Shown here piece after piece: positions 34,593-43,231 of a DNA stretch of 45,810 nucleotides. Source of the DNA: Gammaproteobacteria bacterium (lineage in GTDB: Bacteria; Pseudomonadota; Gammaproteobacteria; Pseudomonadales; Azotimanducaceae). Each line of letters starts with the position of its first letter. Positions within the stretch are counted from its first letter, which is position 1. The notes beneath the pieces were generated by a model. It ran no database searches. It saw only the letters and a list, made by a program, of their open reading frames with translations, and was not told where the DNA came from. Position numbers and translations under genes: made by a program. The stretch lies in NCBI GenBank assembly GCA_002725285.1, contig PBRC01000051.1, forward strand, positions 1 to 45,810. Reading direction: 5' to 3'.

Positions 34593-35861
34593 TTAGTTAA
34601 TCTCAGTCAGCATCTCAGCAAACGCTGCCAGAAACTCGTCCGCATGTTCCTGCTCAAATACCAGCGGCGGACGGATCTTCACTACATTGCCGAGTGCTCC
34701 GGCATTGCTGAGCAGAAATCCTTTTTCTTTCATACGATTGGCAACATCAACCGCCCCGGCACGGTCTGCAGTTTTCTTGACCTTATCTGATATCCAGTCA
34801 ATACCGACAAACAGACCACAGCCACGAACATCACCCATGGCCTCGCAGCCTTCCTGCATTTTTTTCAACTCACGGCGCAGGTATTCACCCAGTTTTGCTG
34901 ATCGAGCTAGCAAGTCCTCCTGCTCAATTACATCCAATACAGCCATGCCGGTTGCCGCCTGCACCGGACTCGATGCAAAGGTATTAAAATAGTATGTGTT
35001 TTTTCGAAACGCGGAAACCAGTTCGGTACTGGAGACGACGGCTGAAACAGGCAGACCATTGCCCATGGGTTTACCCATGGTCACGATGTCAGGGGCAAAC
35101 TGACTGGTTTCATAACCCCACCAATTGCCAGATCTGCAATATCCAGCCTGAACCTCATCAGCAATCACAACCCCTCCGGCCTTATGGACAAGATCAACTG
35201 CTCTCGCCATGAATCCTTCCGGTATATCTGGCAATCCTTCATTGGCAAAAATCGAGCAGACGAACAACCCGGCAAACGGGATGTTGTTCTCGGCAAAACT
35301 ATCAATTGCCTCCTGTAGTTTGTCCAGATATGAGCGAGTCAGCTCATCACCACTTGCGCCTTCCGAAAGCGGTCGGTAAGTCTGGGGGAAGGGTATGCTG
35401 CGGAAATTCGGATCAGCCACGGGTCTTGCTGACATTTTAAAGACTTCGTTACTGTTGCCATGATAAGTCGCGTCACTGCATACAATTCCCCGACCTCCGG
35501 TCCCGTGGCGTGCCATCAAAAGCGCAACCTCGCTGGCTTCGGTTCCCGAACAGGCAAATACCGCCTGTTCAAGGCCATCATGATGATGGCTCAGTAACCG
35601 TTCGGCGAAATCCAGGATCCCACCATGAAGATACCGACTGTGAACATTGAGCGTGCTCATCTGTTTTTCGATGGCTGCAACGACATGTGGATTTGCATGG
35701 CCTACACAAGGCACATTGTTGTACATATCGATGTATCTTCTGCCCGTCTCATCATAGAGACAAACTCCTTCCCCGCGCACAATCTGTACTGGTGGGTCAT
35801 AGAACAGCGCCGCCTTGCCGATAAGCTGCAGCCGACGCGCCAATAACTCTGAATTCGACAT
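34593..35861 (-). CDS. Class III aminotransferase-fold PLP enzyme (AGXT2L/phospho-lyase-like)
   Basis: The 422-residue protein has the class III PLP fold: FACSGTEASEVALLMAR, VIADEVQAGYCRSG with Asp235, and TMGKPMGNGLPVSAV with the Schiff-base Lys264. The start YDPPVQIVRGEGVCLYDETGRRYIDMYNNVPCVGHANPHV resembles mammalian AGXT2L1/AGXT2L2, which are not transaminases but phospho-lyases on phosphoethanolamine and phosphohydroxylysine. The adjacent kinase (33625-34587) supports that reading. A true aminotransferase (for example on GABA or beta-amino acids) remains possible. It leads the two-gene operon. Confidence 0.88.
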   Translation of the reverse strand: MSNSELLARRLQLIGKAALFYDPPVQIVRGEGVCLYDETGRRYIDMYNNVPCVGHANPHVVAAIEKQMSTLNVHSRYLHGGILDFAERLLSHHHDGLEQAVFACSGTEASEVALLMARHGTGGRGIVCSDATYHGNSNEVFKMSARPVADPNFRSIPFPQTYRPLSEGASGDELTRSYLDKLQEAIDSFAENNIPFAGLFVCSIFANEGLPDIPEGFMARAVDLVHKAGGVVIADEVQAGYCRSGNWWGYETSQFAPDIVTMGKPMGNGLPVSAVVSSTELVSAFRKNTYYFNTFASSPVQAATGMAVLDVIEQEDLLARSAKLGEYLRRELKKMQEGCEAMGDVRGCGLFVGIDWISDKVKKTADRAGAVDVANRMKEKGFLLSNAGALGNVVKIRPPLVFEQEHADEFLAAFAEMLTEIN

Positions 35862-36413
35862 AGTGAGTACCAGATTTCAAACAGAGATCCAACGATAACA
35901 GTTATGCAATGAATATGTACAAATCTCAGAGAAGTACGTTATCTCTAATCGTAACGCAAGCCACGGATTGGATTTGCCCTTGCAATTCTGATGGCATGAA
36001 CCGAGACAATAGCCCACGACAGCAGCATTCCTGCCATACCGGCGAGTCTAGCAAAGGCACCAGGAAGACCGGGACTATCGGTTCTTTCCCCGTTAGCATC
36101 ACTTCCAGATATGAATTACTGACCAGCCCTTCTTATCGCAACAACATTTACCAACAACGTGTCACAACAAGCGTGCCAAGCACTGAATGCCCTGATTTTG
36201 CCGCGTGGCAGCAAGCGCTAGAGTGCCGATTCTCACCACAATGGGCTGATTACACAAAAAAAGCTCAGGTTCTGCAGCGTCATGTGATCCCAGGGTACCT
36301 AAAGACGTATCCAAAATATCGACGCAGGAATAAACGCCGAATAGAAATTGCCTCCCTGTTCGTTGCAAAGTAGCATTCAATCATTTCGAGACACATAAGG
36401 ATGATAGAACCTG
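35862..36413. other. Intergenic stretch with an unconvincing open frame
   Basis: Between divergent genes lies about 550 bases. A 154-codon plus-strand frame at 35909-36373 is open, but its first half is low in gene-like features and it has no Shine-Dalgarno; only the basic tail (YLKTYPKYRRRNKRRIEIASLFVAK) looks protein-like. I leave it uncalled. AAGGATG near 36397 may serve the GH4 gene. Confidence 0.4.
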
Positions 36414-37727
36414 ATGAAAAAGAAAATCGTATTAATTGGTGCAGGCAGTTCACAATTCGGGTTCGGGACTATGGGAGACATTTTTCAAAGTGAGTTTCTG
36501 AAGGACAGTGAAATCGCCCTGCTCGATATCAACCAGGCTGCGCTTGCGAATGTGGAGGAAGCTGGATCTCAATTCATCAAAGACAACAACCTTGCGTTTA
36601 CGCTAACGGCAACAACTTCACGAACCGAGGCACTGAAAGGTGCCGATTTTTGCATTATTTCAATCGAGATTGGGGACCGATTCAAACTATGGGAACAGGA
36701 TTGGCGAGTCCCGCAACAGTATGGAATTCGACAGGTATACGGTGAAAACGGCGGTCCTGGTGGTCTGTTTCATGCACTTCGAATTGTGCCACCCATTCTC
36801 CAGATCTGCGAAGACATCTCGACCCTATGTCCGGATGCCTGGGTGTTCAACTACAGCAATCCGATGAGCAGAATATGCACCACTGTCGGCAGAAAGTTTC
36901 CTGATTTGAACTTTGTCGGTCTGTGCCACGAGATCGCGTCTCTCAAACGTCACCTGCCAAAAATACTGGACATTCCCTGGGAATCCATATCGGCTCAGGC
37001 AGCTGGTCTCAACCATTTCAGCGTGCTGACATCAGCGGTACATGCCGAAACGGGTGAAGATCTCTACCCGGATATTATGGCGAATGCAGCTGCCTATTTT
37101 GACCAAACCCCTGGCATCGTAGAGCATAGATCTTCGCCTGAAGATGAAGGAAGTATCCGGGTGGTATGGCCGGAACGAGGCGTATTCAGAGCGATAATGG
37201 ATCAGTTTGGCGTCTTCCCCATTACCACCGACAGCCATTTTGGCGAGTACATTCAATGGGCACATGATGCAGTGGATCATCAGGGAATTCTCGATTTCTA
37301 CAACCGATACAAAAAGTACCTGGCCCATGCAGATCCGAAGATCGAGATGCGACTTCATGAGAGAGTTGTGCCGATCATTGAAGGTATTCTCGGTGATACG
37401 GGTTACGAAGAATCGGCCGTTAATATTCAAAATCAGGGCCTGATTGACGACCTGCCGGATTGGCTGGTGGTGGAGGTTCCGGCAAAAGTTGACGCTACCG
37501 GTATCCATGGGATTACACCCAAACAGATTCCCAAAGCCTTTCTTGGACTGCTCCACAACCAGGTTGCCGTGCATGATATGACCGCTGAAGCGATTCTATC
37601 CGGCTCTCGAGCTGATGTGCTGGCGGCGCTATTGGTAGATCCAGTGGTAGATGTGCACAGGCCCCTGTCGCAGATGGTGGACACGCTGCTTGATTTGCAG
37701 CAGGACTATTTGGGATATATTCACTAA
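36414..37727 (+). CDS. Glycoside hydrolase family 4 (NAD/Mn-dependent)
   Basis: The 437-residue enzyme is a GH4 member: N-terminal NAD motif KKIVLIGAGSSQFG (3-16), ENGGPGGLFHALR, FNYSNPM (145-151), GLCHE with Cys171-His172, and GLNHFSV with His201; the Cys and the His bind Mn in this family. GH4 enzymes cleave glycosides by a redox-elimination route needing NAD+ and a divalent metal. The GLCHE form and length suggest the branch containing alpha-glucosidases and alpha-galacturonidases (AglA/LplD) more than 6-phospho enzymes. No PTS or sugar ABC genes are near, so the substrate is not defined. A copy of the structured repeat follows its stop. Confidence 0.9.
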   Translation: MKKKIVLIGAGSSQFGFGTMGDIFQSEFLKDSEIALLDINQAALANVEEAGSQFIKDNNLAFTLTATTSRTEALKGADFCIISIEIGDRFKLWEQDWRVPQQYGIRQVYGENGGPGGLFHALRIVPPILQICEDISTLCPDAWVFNYSNPMSRICTTVGRKFPDLNFVGLCHEIASLKRHLPKILDIPWESISAQAAGLNHFSVLTSAVHAETGEDLYPDIMANAAAYFDQTPGIVEHRSSPEDEGSIRVVWPERGVFRAIMDQFGVFPITTDSHFGEYIQWAHDAVDHQGILDFYNRYKKYLAHADPKIEMRLHERVVPIIEGILGDTGYEESAVNIQNQGLIDDLPDWLVVEVPAKVDATGIHGITPKQIPKAFLGLLHNQVAVHDMTAEAILSGSRADVLAALLVDPVVDVHRPLSQMVDTLLDLQQDYLGYIH

Positions 37728-37750
37728 GCTTGGGATATATCCACCATTGA

Positions 37751-37916
37751 AGTGCAGAGCCCAGGTTTCTCTTTTCGCCTTCTCATTAAAGATGGTTCTG
37801 CAGCGTGCGAAGGCAGGAACCGGAGCCGCGAAGCTGTTTGAGCGAGTAGAGCACAGGGATGTGCGGAACGAGTAAGCGAAAAGAGGAACCTGGGATCGGA
37901 ACGTCGTTAGAGCACC
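37751..37916. repeat. Structured repeat, diverged copy A
   Basis: This segment matches the tandem repeat at 45393-45810. Its end arms are CCCAGGTTTCTCTTTTCGC (37760-37778) and GCGAAAAGAGGAACCTGGG (37876-37894), inverted copies with one mismatch, enclosing about 97 bases. The core TTCTGCAGCGTG, GGAGCCGCGAAGCTGT and GCGGAACGAGTAAGCG is shared. Relative to the other copies it has about 13 extra bases after the left arm. It lies between the GH4 and LLM genes. It carries no gene. The rest of 37728-38070 shows nothing else. Confidence 0.9.
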
Positions 37917-38070
37917 TCGTTAGAGCGCTTAAGTAAGTGCCATTCGTGTCAGAATCGAACTATGACCGTTACCGGCCTTCACATGCAGGCTTGACAAGAT
38001 ACCCGAGCATTAGGCAAAGCAAACTAAATAATGTATTTTCTTCCTTCGATCTAAGTCCTGGGTGAGACTA

Positions 38071-38997
38071 ATGGAATTCGGTGCACAAGTCGGCTGCTAC
38101 AGAAACAAGTGGGATGATATCAAAACGGTAGTTGAGAAACTTGAAGCCGGTCGATGGGGAAGCCTCTGGTTTGCAGACCACTACCTGCCGCCGCCAGGGC
38201 GTAAAGAAGAGGAACACCTCACAGCACATGAGGGTTTTACACTAATTGCAGCTGTCGCCGGTATGACCGAAAAACTGAGATTGGGTCATCTGGTTCTGGG
38301 CAATACCTACCGAAACCCCGCGCTTGCTGCCAAGATGGCTGCAACCGTTGACCAGATTTCACACGGACGATTCTGTTTCAGTATTGGTGCAGCCTGGTTC
38401 AAACGTGAACATGAAGCCTATGGCTGGGAATTTCCTTCCATGAGGGAACGTCAGGACCGGCTGGAAGAAGCCTGCGAACTGGTCCGGGCACTGTTTCGCT
38501 CCGATGAACCAGTGACATTCAAGGGAAAGTACTACCAGCTTGATGACGCACCCCTGTCACCCGGCGGCTATGACAAGCCGATTCCGATCATGGTTGGCGG
38601 TACCGGAGAAAAGCGAACACTCAGGACACTGGCAAAGTATGGCGACGTTTTTAATCTGGATGGCTGGGCTGGTGGCCCCATGACTGCAGAATATTTTCAC
38701 TACAAAATCGGTATCCTGCAGAAACACTGTGACAATGTCGGCAGGGATATTTCTGAGATCAGAAAGACCATTTTGATGCCAACACTGCTAACAGATGATC
38801 CCGAGGCAGCAAAGGGATTTCTCACAAATAGAAATCTGGGGACAGGAACTGCAGCAGGAAACAGAAACTACATTATTGATCGTGTCGCTGAGATTGTCGA
38901 AACTGGCGTTGATGAAATTATGTTTGGCGGTATTCTGACTGATCACCCCGACGAGTTTGATCGATTCGAAGAAGAAGTCCTGTCTGCCTTCGACTAG
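38071..38997 (+). CDS. LLM-class oxidoreductase (F420- or FMN-dependent)
   Basis: The product (about 308 residues) is a luciferase-fold oxidoreductase: MEFGAQVGCYRNKWDDI, GSLWFADHYLPPPG, GHLVLGNTYRNPALAAKMAATVDQISHGRFCFSIGAAWFKREHEAYGWEFPS and KPIPIMVGGTGEKRTLR. This set of motifs is usual in TIGR03560-type F420 proteins, though cofactor assignment is uncertain. ATG 38071 is preferred over GTG 38062 because GGTGAG precedes it. It is followed after 36 bases by an extended SDR gene and may form an operon with it. It is not closely alike to the LLM gene at 32624. Confidence 0.87.
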   Translation: MEFGAQVGCYRNKWDDIKTVVEKLEAGRWGSLWFADHYLPPPGRKEEEHLTAHEGFTLIAAVAGMTEKLRLGHLVLGNTYRNPALAAKMAATVDQISHGRFCFSIGAAWFKREHEAYGWEFPSMRERQDRLEEACELVRALFRSDEPVTFKGKYYQLDDAPLSPGGYDKPIPIMVGGTGEKRTLRTLAKYGDVFNLDGWAGGPMTAEYFHYKIGILQKHCDNVGRDISEIRKTILMPTLLTDDPEAAKGFLTNRNLGTGTAAGNRNYIIDRVAEIVETGVDEIMFGGILTDHPDEFDRFEEEVLSAFD

Positions 38998-39033
38998 CAA
39001 GGATCAGGAACTGGAAAATAAGAGGAGCAATTA

Positions 39034-40113
39034 ATGCCCAGCGTCACATCTTCAGATGGTCCCGTTGCCGTAACTGGTGCTTCCGGTTATGTCGGTGCTC
39101 ACGTGGTTACCGCCTTGATGAAAAGAGGCTACGAGATTCGAGCCTGTATTACAGACACTTCAAACCCGGATAAAACCGGATTCCTTGCGGCCCTGAACGA
39201 GGTACATCCGGGAAACCTCTCTTTGCACCAGGCAAATCTGCTTGACGAGGGAAGCTATGATTCGGCTTTCACGGACTGTAGCGCAGTATTACACGTTGGC
39301 ACGGCGATGGGCTATGGCGGTGCTAACAACCCCCAACAGGTTTACGACGGTGCGGTAAACGGCACTAACAATGTGCTCAATTCCATTAAGAGAGCCGGTA
39401 CTGTCAGGCGTCTCGTCTATACCAGCTCATTTGCGGCTATCGGGCATCCGGCACCACCTGGGCATGTCTATACGGAGAAGGACTGGGCATCGGATAATCG
39501 CGAAAACGATCCTGACTGGACCACCGACAATCTTCTCGACAAGGGTGAAACCGGTTACGCCATGGCTAAGGTTGAGTGTGAACACCTGGTGAACCGTGTT
39601 GCAGAGGAAGATGGCAGCTTCGATGCGATCTCCGTCTGTCCTATCGTCGTACTTGGCCCCCTGCTCTCACCCATCCATGAACTGGTGTTTTCCTGGCAAT
39701 GGGCCATGGGTCGCATGCTTGCAGGCAAACCATGTAACAGGGGCTGGCAGGCGCTCTGGAACTGTGTTGATGTTCGCGATGTTGGGGAGTCTCAGGCATT
39801 AATGATCGAAAGTGATGCCTGCAGGAACGGTTCGCGCTATCAGCTAAGCGCAACGGATGAATCCGGAGAACTGACAGTGAAACAGTTGCAGGAACACCTG
39901 CAATCGCTGTTTCCGCATATTGATGTTGGTGGTCCGCCTGAGGAATACAACGCCATGATCGAGAAACACGGCAGACCTTATGATGCACCACGGGCGCATT
40001 GCGACAAGGTAAGAGAAGATCTTGGGCTTGAGACTCACAGCATTGAAGACACGTTACGCGCGACGGGTGAAACAATGATTGAATTTGGACTCATTACGCC
40101 TAAATTGAAGTAG
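39034..40113 (+). CDS. Extended SDR, NAD-dependent epimerase/reductase
   Basis: The 359-residue protein has the atypical extended-SDR motif VAVTGASGYVGAHVV (12-25) and the catalytic Tyr-x3-Lys in GYAMAKVECE, with SSFAAIGHP before it. The overall pattern (RRLVYTSSFAA, VCPIVVLGPLL) resembles dihydroflavonol-4-reductase/cinnamoyl-CoA reductase-like enzymes, which reduce aldehydes or ketones with NADPH. AGAGGAGC lies before the ATG. Substrate unknown. It closely follows the LLM gene and probably shares its promoter. Confidence 0.9.
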   Translation: MPSVTSSDGPVAVTGASGYVGAHVVTALMKRGYEIRACITDTSNPDKTGFLAALNEVHPGNLSLHQANLLDEGSYDSAFTDCSAVLHVGTAMGYGGANNPQQVYDGAVNGTNNVLNSIKRAGTVRRLVYTSSFAAIGHPAPPGHVYTEKDWASDNRENDPDWTTDNLLDKGETGYAMAKVECEHLVNRVAEEDGSFDAISVCPIVVLGPLLSPIHELVFSWQWAMGRMLAGKPCNRGWQALWNCVDVRDVGESQALMIESDACRNGSRYQLSATDESGELTVKQLQEHLQSLFPHIDVGGPPEEYNAMIEKHGRPYDAPRAHCDKVREDLGLETHSIEDTLRATGETMIEFGLITPKLK

Positions 40114-40194
40114 ATCGGCTGTTTACTTCGGCCTTTCTCCTTTTTGAGAGTCAGTGCCATCCTGCCACCTTACGCGGTCACCCGGTCACGATGT

Positions 40195-40674
40195 CTATCT
40201 CGCAGTACGAATTCGCTCAAGTACCTTGCGACCCGAATCAGCCGCTTTGCCAATTCCCGCTGCACGCATTTTCTCCTCAAGCGACCCGTCCTCATCAAAC
40301 TCAAGCTCCGTTGCGGCATCTAGATAGTCAATCATGTACTGCAACCGGTCGTTGCTGAAGACGCGCTTCTCCAATCGATTCAGTATCGCCTTTAAATACC
40401 GTACTCGTTCTTCGAAAACCTGACTCGTTTCCTTCTGGCAGGCAAGTTCTGATTCCATGGCTACGATCTTCTCAGCAATATCCTGAGCCAGTTCAAGCTC
40501 CTCCTTATCCAGCGCTTCCCTTGCATATCCCTCGTATTTCGAGATATGCAACCTCAACTCTTCCACTTCCCTGTTGATGGCGAAACTCTCGGCGATCAGG
40601 TCGATAAGGTCCTTTCTGGTCTCAAACAAGCCGTCACAAGCGTTCGAGTAACGAAACTCCAAAAACATATTCAT
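40195..40674 (-). CDS. Coiled-coil protein, PspA/IM30-like
   Basis: The product (about 159 residues) is almost wholly helical. ELRLHISKYEGYAREALDKEELELAQDIAEKIVAMESELACQ resembles the second helix of PspA/Vipp1 (alternating W/Y-x-x-x-A-x-x-A-L and a region ending in E-rich heptads), followed by another coiled helix (VFEERVRYLKAILNRLEKRV). It is shorter than PspA (about 220 residues) and I cannot confirm homology. ATG 40674 is used because GGAG lies six bases upstream; the frame extends to a TTG at 40686. Two operator-like palindromes lie immediately upstream, so it is probably repressor-controlled. PspA proteins stabilise stressed inner membranes. Confidence 0.7.
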   Translation of the reverse strand: MNMFLEFRYSNACDGLFETRKDLIDLIAESFAINREVEELRLHISKYEGYAREALDKEELELAQDIAEKIVAMESELACQKETSQVFEERVRYLKAILNRLEKRVFSNDRLQYMIDYLDAATELEFDEDGSLEEKMRAAGIGKAADSGRKVLERIRTAR

Positions 40675-40695
40675 GGTCAGCTCCAAGGAATGTTA

Positions 40696-40737
40696 TGACA
40701 TTTTATGTCAGCATATTCTTTTGACATAATATGTCAA
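40696..40737. promoter_or_regulatory. Two operator palindromes over a likely minus-strand promoter
   Basis: TGACATTTTATGTCA (40696-40710; arms TGACAT/ATGTCA) and TTGACATAATATGTCAA (40721-40737; eight-base arms TTGACATA/TATGTCAA around one A) form two copies of one dyad with their centres 26 bases apart. Read on the minus strand, TTGACA inside the second dyad is a consensus -35, with TATGCT 16 bases on as a possible -10, and the first dyad overlaps the start region. This is the expected layout of a TetR/PadR-type repressor site. Confidence 0.65.
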
Positions 40738-40850
40738 GTGGCTTTTTGACCAACCCGTGAATGATCACCAAAAGGATCGGTCGGGTACGGGTTGTCAACC
40801 AGATTCCAGCTGAGATACAGTGGCTGTTACAACAAGAACCGGATTAAGTC

Positions 40851-41969
40851 ATGGCAGATTCCCACCCTGAATCCCCTCAACAACTCAGCCTGGAACAAAA
40901 ACGTGCGTTATACCGAGACGGTTTCGTCGTGGTTAAGAACGTAGTTTCAAAAGAACTCGTCGAAGCTGCCAGAGCCCGTATGAAACGCGCAAAGAAAGGG
41001 GAGAATCTTGGTCCCACCAGGGAGATGACTGACCTGGTGAATGCGTCTTCAATTACGCCGATTCTAAGAGAAGTCATGGGGCAATTCGATCCACCCGTTT
41101 CATGCCAGGTGGGTGTTTTAAAGAAACGTGCACCAGGAGAGTACTTCAACAATCTGGGATACAGAGACAAGGACATGCCGTATTACGGTGCTGAAACACA
41201 CGCAGATGGCAGCATTACGATCGCAGCCCCCCAGGAAGTACAGGAAGGTACGCCCGAAGAGATCTATCGACGTTATTTTGCATCCGGTCCAAATGGGGAT
41301 CTGGGTCGCAGCCCTGATGTCATTGGTGATAATACCGTGCCTATGTTTGAAGATCCTGACATGACACTGGGCCTTGGAAGTTTCACTGCCTTCACTTTCG
41401 TCTGTCTAAACGACCAGTTGGAAGAAGGCTGCGGTCAAACGTCTGTTATTCCCGGCGGTCACCACGCACTGGCGAAGTTCTTTCAAAAGCAGCGTGATAT
41501 CAACAACTGTATCGGGCCCGAAGGTCCGGGCTGGCCCCGCCTTGATCATGAAGCACCTAACCGGTGCGGACTGGTCTACCTTCCGGAAGAAGTCAAAAAC
41601 CAGTTTCTGGATGAGACATCAGAGTGCACGCCAGATGGCAAGAGATGGCCCAGGCCAACTCAGGTGCTTATGGCAGCGGGTGATGCTTGTATTGCCGTGT
41701 ACCAGATTCCACACTCCGGCTCCCGTAACGAGAATGGGTCTGAGTCACGAAAAAACATCATCTTTCGCTTTCGCAATAAGAAGCGCCAGCCCGATAAGAT
41801 CGTTAACGGCGTCACAGATCACGCGGACCGTGGTCAGATGGGTGAGTGGCTGGACTATGAGGAAGGCAATGATCCATGGGAGCGATCCAAATATGCCATG
41901 TGCAACATGTGGCATGAGTGGGATGGCATGCAGGAAGTCGTTGCAGAAGAAGAGGCAAAGCAGGCCTGA
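40851..41969 (+). CDS. Phytanoyl-CoA dioxygenase-family protein
   Basis: The 372-residue protein begins with ALYRDGFVVVKNVVSKELVEAAR, the family's typical N-terminus. It has ETHADGSI with His117 and Asp119 as the probable HxD iron ligands, GCGQTSVIPGGHHALAKFF, and QIPHSGSRNENGSESRKNII with His288 as the likely third ligand and Arg300 for 2-oxoglutarate. PhyH-type enzymes are Fe(II)/2-oxoglutarate hydroxylases of lipid, betaine or phosphonate-like compounds. Substrate unknown. It is long for the family. It starts about 114 bases after the operators and runs away from them. It is convergent with the crotonase gene. Confidence 0.8.
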   Translation: MADSHPESPQQLSLEQKRALYRDGFVVVKNVVSKELVEAARARMKRAKKGENLGPTREMTDLVNASSITPILREVMGQFDPPVSCQVGVLKKRAPGEYFNNLGYRDKDMPYYGAETHADGSITIAAPQEVQEGTPEEIYRRYFASGPNGDLGRSPDVIGDNTVPMFEDPDMTLGLGSFTAFTFVCLNDQLEEGCGQTSVIPGGHHALAKFFQKQRDINNCIGPEGPGWPRLDHEAPNRCGLVYLPEEVKNQFLDETSECTPDGKRWPRPTQVLMAAGDACIAVYQIPHSGSRNENGSESRKNIIFRFRNKKRQPDKIVNGVTDHADRGQMGEWLDYEEGNDPWERSKYAMCNMWHEWDGMQEVVAEEEAKQA

Positions 41970-42024
41970 ACCTCTCCCTGCATCTCAGCGAGAAGATCAG
42001 CGCCTGATCGGCAACTTCTATCGT

Positions 42025-42837
42025 CTAATCCGGATCAGAAAACTGGGGTGAACGCTCTTCGAAGTTCGCTTTCACCGCTTCCACCTGGTTGCTGGATCCA
42101 ATTAAGCGACCCTGCAACTGTGCCTCGAGTTTCAATCCCCTATCAACGTCGGTACGCCAGGTATTCTCAAATAGATGTTTCCCTAAACGGATAGCATTGG
42201 GTGATTTGGAGGCAATAGTCTCAGCCATCCCAAGGGCAGCTTCCAGTGGAGAGTCATTGATGCTCGTAACAAGACCCAATTCTGCCGCCTCAGTTGCAGG
42301 GAGAATCCGCCCGGTAAATGTAAGTTCTTTCGCGATATCGAGCCGAACCAGATCGCGTAGTGTCTGTGTGATACTGCAATCTGGAATCAATCCCCATTTT
42401 ATTTCCATGACCGAGAATTTGGCATCAGGTGCCGCAATACGGATGTCCGCCCCCATGGCAATCTGAAAACCTCCTCCATAGGCAACGCCATGGATGGCTG
42501 CAATAACCGGCACTGGTACTTCCTTCCAGACCATACCCGGTCGCTGAGCAGGGTTCCCCGGAATATTGCTGGATGACATTCTTCGACCAGCGACTGCCTG
42601 GGGTTCCGATTCACCGGCCATATTCTTAAAACCACTGAAATCCAATCCTGCACAAAAGCCACGCCCATTACCGGACAGGACAACAGCCCGGAGTGTCTTA
42701 TTGTCAATGAGGGATTCTCCTGCTTCCGAGATGGCATCAAACATTTCGGATGACAGTGCATTATATTTATCTGGCCTGTTAAGTCGGACATCTGCCACGC
42801 CGTTTGAATTGATATCTATGGTGACAAGATCACTCAT
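42025..42837 (-). CDS. Enoyl-CoA hydratase/isomerase (crotonase) family protein
   Basis: The 270-residue protein has the crotonase fold: NRPDKYNALS, FCAGLDFSGF (oxyanion), HGVAYGGGFQIAMGADIRIAAPDAKFSVMEIKWGLIPDCSITQTL. In classical enoyl-CoA hydratase the residue at GGGxEx is Glu; here it is Gln125, while Glu145 is kept. So it may catalyse isomerisation, thioester hydrolysis or another crotonase reaction rather than plain hydration. The ATG lies at 42837. It is transcribed alone, convergent with the PhyH gene. Confidence 0.9.
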   Translation of the reverse strand: MSDLVTIDINSNGVADVRLNRPDKYNALSSEMFDAISEAGESLIDNKTLRAVVLSGNGRGFCAGLDFSGFKNMAGESEPQAVAGRRMSSSNIPGNPAQRPGMVWKEVPVPVIAAIHGVAYGGGFQIAMGADIRIAAPDAKFSVMEIKWGLIPDCSITQTLRDLVRLDIAKELTFTGRILPATEAAELGLVTSINDSPLEAALGMAETIASKSPNAIRLGKHLFENTWRTDVDRGLKLEAQLQGRLIGSSNQVEAVKANFEERSPQFSDPD

Positions 42838-43231
42838 GGTTGTCGCTCCTCAGTTTCTGAATCTACCAACTACATCACGTTTACCTAAATGCGGTCAAAT
42901 CAAACTCTCGTCTGTCGTATCACTGTGGTGCCGAAGATTAAGTCGAATTCTCCTCAACAGGGCCTGCCAGAAATCAGTGAACCCTGTTACCGAACGTCGA
43001 ACTTCACCGTGTCGATTCTGAATGAAAGTGACCAACCCAGATTCGCAATCGACAGCTCATACCCCATTTTCTTTAGCAAACGACGTAATACTGTATCGGT
43101 CTCTTCGAAGTATTTGGGCCAGTATTTGAGATCAGGAAGCATGCGGATCATTCACGGTCGGAATGAGATCGCATACTGGCAAAGTTACGAGACGGAAGAT
43201 AGAGTTGTATTCCCTGTATTGGAGGATAACG
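42838..43231. other. Intergenic stretch holding a possible small broken gene
   Basis: No intact gene is seen between the crotonase and DUF2461 genes. Two minus-strand overlapping frames (listed separately) cover 42895-43142. The remainder contains the promoters of the two flanking genes; none was confidently found. Confidence 0.4.
42895..43142 (-). pseudogene. Possible frameshifted small gene, family unknown
   Basis: On the minus strand, ATG 43142 opens 51 codons (MLPDLKYWPKYFEETD at the start) to a stop at 42987. A second, overlapping frame, open from about 43061 to a stop at 42895, encodes NRHGEVRRSVTGFTDFWQAL and a basic tail. Both look protein-like and share no homology I recognise. A single frameshift within 42990-43060 would join them. 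The first frame has no Shine-Dalgarno. It may be a decayed gene or chance. Confidence 0.35.

Noticed and set aside
35909-36373. 154-codon frame between the PLP enzyme and GH4 genes
   Set aside because: No Shine-Dalgarno, irregular composition in the first half and no recognisable family; not called as a gene.
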